Shown in pieces: positions 62,454-64,000 of a stretch of DNA of 64,000 bases. Below the pieces are notes generated by a model, which did not search any database, was not told the DNA's origin, and was given only the letters and a program-made list of their open reading frames with translations. Numbering within the stretch: position 1 is the first letter of the stretch; each line of letters opens with the position of its first letter. Origin of the DNA: Bacillus massiliigorillae (GTDB lineage: Bacteria > Bacillota > Bacilli > Bacillales > DSM-1321); NCBI RefSeq assembly GCF_000380245.2, contig NZ_HG428741.1, positions 747,435 to 811,434 on the forward strand. Reading direction: 5' to 3'. The position numbers and the translations under genes are program-made.

Positions 62454-63317
62454 ATGCCATATGTATTGGAAAAAATCTCTCTTTATGAAAATGACACAGT
62501 GAAAGAAACGAATTTCGTTGTAAAGAATGATTTGTTCGTTAGTAGAGACACTTCGGTTAATCACATTGGCTTTATTCGTTTACAAATGGACAAGTATATA
62601 ATAATTGCTGGCGAAACAATGATTGGGAATCTTGCAGAATATCAGGAAAATAGGATAGAATATACGACAAAGATTGTCCTGTTAGGTGCAACAACTGTTT
62701 TGTTTCCTGTTGATGTGACATATGAACATCAAATCAAACAAGCTTTAATTGATGCAAGAAAATTATTATCGGAATTTCCCCTAGATTATGTGCTAGTATT
62801 GCGCATACCTCTATCAATATTACGACCTTCTATTGTACGTTTCTGTCGAAAGCATTGGATTCCTGGTTTAATTATTTGCGTTCACGATTTAGAAGAATTA
62901 CAACGTATTCCTATTACATGGATTCGTGATGCTGTTTTTCCTTATAAATTAGTCTTTATTCCACATTTTCTAGATTGGCAAGAGGATCAATTATTGGCAT
63001 GGAAGCAAGTATTTCATGATAGTAACTTAGCTTATGTTGATGATAATATCTTTGCTTATGAGCATTTGTCAAAGAAGTTATTAAAGATGTTAGGAATCTA
63101 TCCGCATAGAGGGATTTTGCGAACTGGTGGAGAAGTAACATATAATGTAGTACATGATGATAATCAACCATGTTTATTAAATAGACAAGCAGCTTATAGT
63201 GATAAAATTGAGTTCACAGTGTTTAAGAATCAAGTGATTCGAGCAGGTTCACAAATTAGTCTTCCTTCAAAGAAAGGAAAAGAACTCGTAATAAAAATTC
63301 CAGGTTTTTTTCAGTAA
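62454..63317 (+). CDS. Conserved-looking protein of unknown function between aroA and ypiA
   Basis: 287 residues, no signal peptide, no clear membrane helix. The start (VLEKISLYENDTVKETNFVVKNDLFVSR) and end (VIRAGSQISLPSKKGKELVIKIPGFFQ) look like the small beta-sandwich that flanks amidohydrolase barrels, and the middle (YVLVLRIPLSILRPSIVRFCRKHWIPGLIICV) could be a remnant alpha/beta core. However, I see no HxH metal motif. I do not recognise the family. AAGGAAGTG precedes ATG 62454. B. subtilis lacks a gene here, as far as I know. Confidence 0.75.
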   Translation: MPYVLEKISLYENDTVKETNFVVKNDLFVSRDTSVNHIGFIRLQMDKYIIIAGETMIGNLAEYQENRIEYTTKIVLLGATTVLFPVDVTYEHQIKQALIDARKLLSEFPLDYVLVLRIPLSILRPSIVRFCRKHWIPGLIICVHDLEELQRIPITWIRDAVFPYKLVFIPHFLDWQEDQLLAWKQVFHDSNLAYVDDNIFAYEHLSKKLLKMLGIYPHRGILRTGGEVTYNVVHDDNQPCLLNRQAAYSDKIEFTVFKNQVIRAGSQISLPSKKGKELVIKIPGFFQ

Positions 63318-63352
63318 ATAATGAAATAGCATACAAGAATAGGATGAATAAT

Positions 63353-64000
63353 ATGATTACAATTGAAAAAGTGTTAGAAAAAATCAACAATGGAGAATTT
63401 GACGAAGCATACCGTCATATACATACTATACAAAACAGCGGGCTTGAAGAAGATATATATGTTCTAGCAGAGAAGTTAGCTGAATTAGGATTTGTAGAGA
63501 AAGCATTTGGATTATATGAACAGCTTCTTGCTACGCATCCAGAGGAAGGTGAGCTGCTGTTAGCACTCGCGGAAATCTGTATTGAACTGGATAAAGAGGA
63601 TGAAGCATTAGAGTTTGTTAAACAAGTGAAGCATGATGATCCAGTTTATCCGAGTGCATTATTGTTAGAGGCGGATTTGTATGCATTGAATGGTTTAGAT
63701 GAAGTAGCATATGAGAAATTACTAGATGCCAAAAAAATATTACCAGATGAAGTTTTGATTGATTTTGCATTAGGTGAACAATGTTTTGCGCAGGGACGTT
63801 TTCAAGAGGCGATTCAATATTATCAAGAAGTAGTAAAGGAAAATGAAGAGCTTGCAGGGATTTCTCTATATCAGAGAATAGCGGAATCTTATAGTAGCTC
63901 TGGTCAGTTCGAAGAAGCGTTGCCTTATTACGAAAAAAGTCTGCAAAAGAAAACGGAGCTTCACGCATTATTCCAGTATGGTTTAACAGCTTTCCAAGCA
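63353..64000 (+). CDS. ypiA: TPR-repeat protein YpiA (3' end beyond window)
   Basis: The reading frame is open from ATG 63353 to the window edge, 216 codons seen out of roughly 420 expected. Repeated TPR-like helix pairs are evident: NGEFDEAYRHIHTIQNSG, LGFVEKAFGLYEQLLATHPEEGE, QGRFQEAIQYYQEVVKENEEL and SGQFEEALPYYEKSLQKKTEL. Identified by its place after the aro cluster. TPR arrays mediate protein-protein contacts; the partner is unknown. An in-frame ATG at 63344 overlaps the AGGATG ribosome site. Confidence 0.85.
   Translation, partial: MITIEKVLEKINNGEFDEAYRHIHTIQNSGLEEDIYVLAEKLAELGFVEKAFGLYEQLLATHPEEGELLLALAEICIELDKEDEALEFVKQVKHDDPVYPSALLLEADLYALNGLDEVAYEKLLDAKKILPDEVLIDFALGEQCFAQGRFQEAIQYYQEVVKENEELAGISLYQRIAESYSSSGQFEEALPYYEKSLQKKTELHALFQYGLTAFQA

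Noticed and set aside
1..64000. CRISPR arrays, rRNA/tRNA genes, prophage or intact transposases
   Set aside because: No direct-repeat/spacer pattern, no rRNA- or tRNA-like segment and no integrase or transposase frame was seen on either strand.

Overview
The window is a chromosomal segment from a low-GC, endospore-forming member of Bacillaceae (Bacillus sensu lato). Three things support this: the AT-rich composition, the spore genes (sleB-ypeB, prsW, spoIVA, the YIEGIA pair), and a gene order that closely follows the B. subtilis serA/ribU/fer...spoIVA-hbs-mtr-hep-aro-tyrA-aroA-ypiA backbone. No rRNA, tRNA, CRISPR array, prophage or complete insertion sequence was seen. Species was not determined.

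Layout. 1-2.4 kb: an M23/LysM cell-wall peptidase converging on serA. 2.8-12.4 kb: an organosulfur-scavenging block. It holds a DszC/SfnB-like monooxygenase with an SsuBAC-type ABC importer, a SAM-riboswitch-controlled O-acetylhomoserine sulfhydrylase, a LysR regulator, a NifX-fold small protein and two LLM flavin monooxygenases. 12.5-13.9 kb: FMN riboswitch with ribU, and ferredoxin. 14.1-20.6 kb: ypbB-recQ-ypbD-ypbE-ypbF, ypbG and mecA2 (ypbH), with a family of long-hairpin repeats around mecA2. 20.9-32.7 kb: gudB, ypdA converging on ansA over a shared terminator, prsW, sleB-ypeB, ypfA, ypfB, cmk, plsC, ypfD and fni. 32.8-40.5 kb: an accessory island between fni and ypzI. 40.7-49.2 kb: ypzI, yphA, the YIEGIA pair, der, gpsA, yphE, yphF, spoIVA and hbs. 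49.6-64 kb: an acetate transporter, then folE-mtrB-hepS-menG-hepT-ndk-cheR-aroC-aroB-aroH-hisC-tyrA-aroA, an unrecognised gene, and the start of the TPR gene ypiA. The trp operon that sits between aroH and hisC in B. subtilis is absent.

The accessory island encodes GABA/5-aminovalerate transaminase, (semi)aldehyde dehydrogenase, a GntR regulator, L-2-hydroxyglutarate oxidase, a DUF3870 protein and the Fe(II)/2-oxoglutarate glutarate hydroxylase GlaH. Together they would take 5-aminovalerate through glutarate and L-2-hydroxyglutarate to 2-oxoglutarate, and GABA to succinate.

The most interesting unexplained signal is in this island. The leaders of gabT and of glaH each have their own sigma-A-like promoter and a strong intrinsic terminator. 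Both carry the same ordered motifs before the terminator: AACTGT, TGACTCT, a GGGCA hairpin loop, then CCAGTT in the terminator arm. This looks like a candidate riboswitch or RNA antiterminator class controlling glutarate/GABA catabolism. A related but more diverged leader precedes a 27-residue cysteine-rich peptide just upstream. Two perfect inverted repeats upstream of the GntR gene are likely its operators.
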